5,414 nucleotides of DNA from Treponema sp. GTDB taxonomy: Bacteria; Spirochaetota; Spirochaetia; Treponematales; Treponemataceae. The stretch spans positions 1-5,414 of the forward strand of contig JAGADS010000338.1 of assembly GCA_017613485.1 (NCBI GenBank), read 5' to 3'. Position numbers and translations under genes: made by a program. Shown piece after piece: positions 4,659-5,414 of the stretch (positions are counted from its first letter, which is position 1; each line of letters starts with the position of its first letter). Below the pieces are notes generated by a model. The model made no database searches and was not told the origin of the DNA. It was given only the letters and a program-made list of their open reading frames with translations.

Positions 4659-5414
4659 ATGAACGGAAAATATAGGGGTGCATATCGCCGGATGTTCAAG
4701 ATAGACGAGATTATCCGTGAGGAAAAATATCCTTCCGCAAAGATGATTGCAGAAAAAGTCGGTGTCAGCAAGCGGACTGTATTCAGGGACATCCGATATA
4801 TGGAAGTTGAGCTTTCGGCACCGATTATCTTTGATGAGGAGCACGGCGGGTACTGCTACGCATACGGTAATTATTCGCTCTCTGACTTTGCCTTCACCGA
4901 TGACGATGTTTCGATTCTTACGCTTTCTCGTCAGATTATGGAATCGCTTTTTGACGCTACTTTCTACAAGTCCAAAATCAAGGAAGCGTTTGATTCAATC
5001 GCCACACATGCAGGCAATATGCCAAAGATTCTGGAGCATACCATAAGGCGGAACATTGAGGTCGTGCTTCCTAATTCTGGAAACTTCAAGCACGCCGAGC
5101 TTGTAACGCAGGCGATGGACGAGAATCTTTGCGTAATCGCCGTAAAAAAAGGGAACGAAACTCTTATCCGTCCGATTCGCCTAATCTATGCCTGGAGCGA
5201 CTGGTATCTTCTTTATATCACTGAGGAATACAAGGACAACGAGGATTTTTACATTGAAAAGCTAGATTGCTTCGACGGTTTCAAGCAGACCGGAAAGGCA
5301 GCAAGCCAGCGAGTAAAAGACATCGTGGCAAATGTTGATGAATGGGATTCTCAGCTTAGTGCCAGAGGTTCTCAGATTGAGGATAATCCTGACTACGGTG
5401 AGGTGCTTCATATC
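4659..5414 (+). CDS. WYL-domain transcriptional regulator, 3' end outside the window
   Basis: DNA-binding regulator with an N-terminal winged helix-turn-helix and a C-terminal WYL ligand-sensing domain. The frame is open for 252 codons from ATG 4659 to the last base without a stop, so the gene continues beyond the window. HTH: about residues 12-50, FKIDEIIREEKYPSAKMIAEKV, then turn and recognition helix VSKRTVFRDIRYME. A middle linker follows (about 75-125, DDDVSILTLSRQIMESLF). WYL domain: from about 130, with LIRPIRLIYAW and the diagnostic Trp182-Tyr183-Leu184 in DWYLLYI, where known family members bind ligands or nucleic acid. The start is fixed by a near-perfect AAGGAGGA at 4647-4654. The gene is divergent from patatin by 75 bp, so it may control itself and patatin. 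WYL regulators also control antiphage islands (BrxR/CapW type), but composition places this one with the resident chromosome rather than the AT-rich operon. Confidence 0.9.
   Translation, partial: MNGKYRGAYRRMFKIDEIIREEKYPSAKMIAEKVGVSKRTVFRDIRYMEVELSAPIIFDEEHGGYCYAYGNYSLSDFAFTDDDVSILTLSRQIMESLFDATFYKSKIKEAFDSIATHAGNMPKILEHTIRRNIEVVLPNSGNFKHAELVTQAMDENLCVIAVKKGNETLIRPIRLIYAWSDWYLLYITEEYKDNEDFYIEKLDCFDGFKQTGKAASQRVKDIVANVDEWDSQLSARGSQIEDNPDYGEVLHI

Noticed and set aside
4180..4662. 160-aa rightward frame opposite the patatin gene
   Set aside because: It is antisense to a gene with all patatin motifs, has no ribosome site, and its translation is low-complexity with no recognisable domain.
4747..5046. 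99-aa frame within the WYL gene
   Set aside because: It is a shadow in another frame of the WYL regulator, whose frame is open to the window edge with a good start and domain match.
3762..5414. Patatin plus WYL regulator as an antiphage (CBASS-like) module
   Set aside because: CBASS needs a nucleotide cyclase, and none is present. Base composition and gene style fit ordinary chromosome.

Overview
The window looks like a small mobile island joined to older chromosome in a low-to-mid-GC bacterium. The integrase, the XRE regulator and the patatin protein resemble in style those of host-associated Treponema (spirochaetes). That taxonomic guess comes from recognition alone and is only moderately secure.

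Region 1 (1-1140): the 3' part of a tyrosine-recombinase integrase gene that opens before the window, followed by a strong hairpin terminator. Region 2 (1141-1629): a leftward XRE-family repressor gene and a short AT-rich divergent control region. That region holds a near-ideal rightward promoter (TGnTATAAT), a plausible leftward promoter, two 10-bp direct repeats placed at the -35 and the expected start point of the rightward promoter, and a leader hairpin. Region 3 (1630-3749): a tight rightward operon of six small genes, each with its own ribosome binding site and gaps of only 9-17 bases. They encode a 56-aa zinc-ribbon protein, two small polar proteins (80 and 70 aa) and three predicted coiled-coil proteins (213, 139 and 121 aa). 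I recognise no family for five of the six. The 213-aa protein begins with a strongly amphipathic MGLF helix and has a Gly-rich hydrophobic turn between two coiled coils. The 139-aa protein carries an 11-residue repeat. The operon is AT-rich.

Region 4 (3750-5414): base composition rises abruptly. A leftward patatin-like phospholipase gene ends only 12 bases from the operon's last stop codon, with no terminator visible between them. Diverging from it is a WYL-domain transcription regulator that runs off the right edge with its frame still open. A small palindrome lies between these two genes.

The working picture is an integrase plus repressor carrying a repressor-controlled cargo of helical, possibly membrane-active proteins, inserted beside a patatin/WYL pair that is probably resident chromosome. 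The cargo operon is the best candidate for an undescribed system. Its function cannot be read from the sequence. A PspA/ESCRT-III-like membrane-binding assembly or a multi-component alpha-helical effector are hypotheses only.
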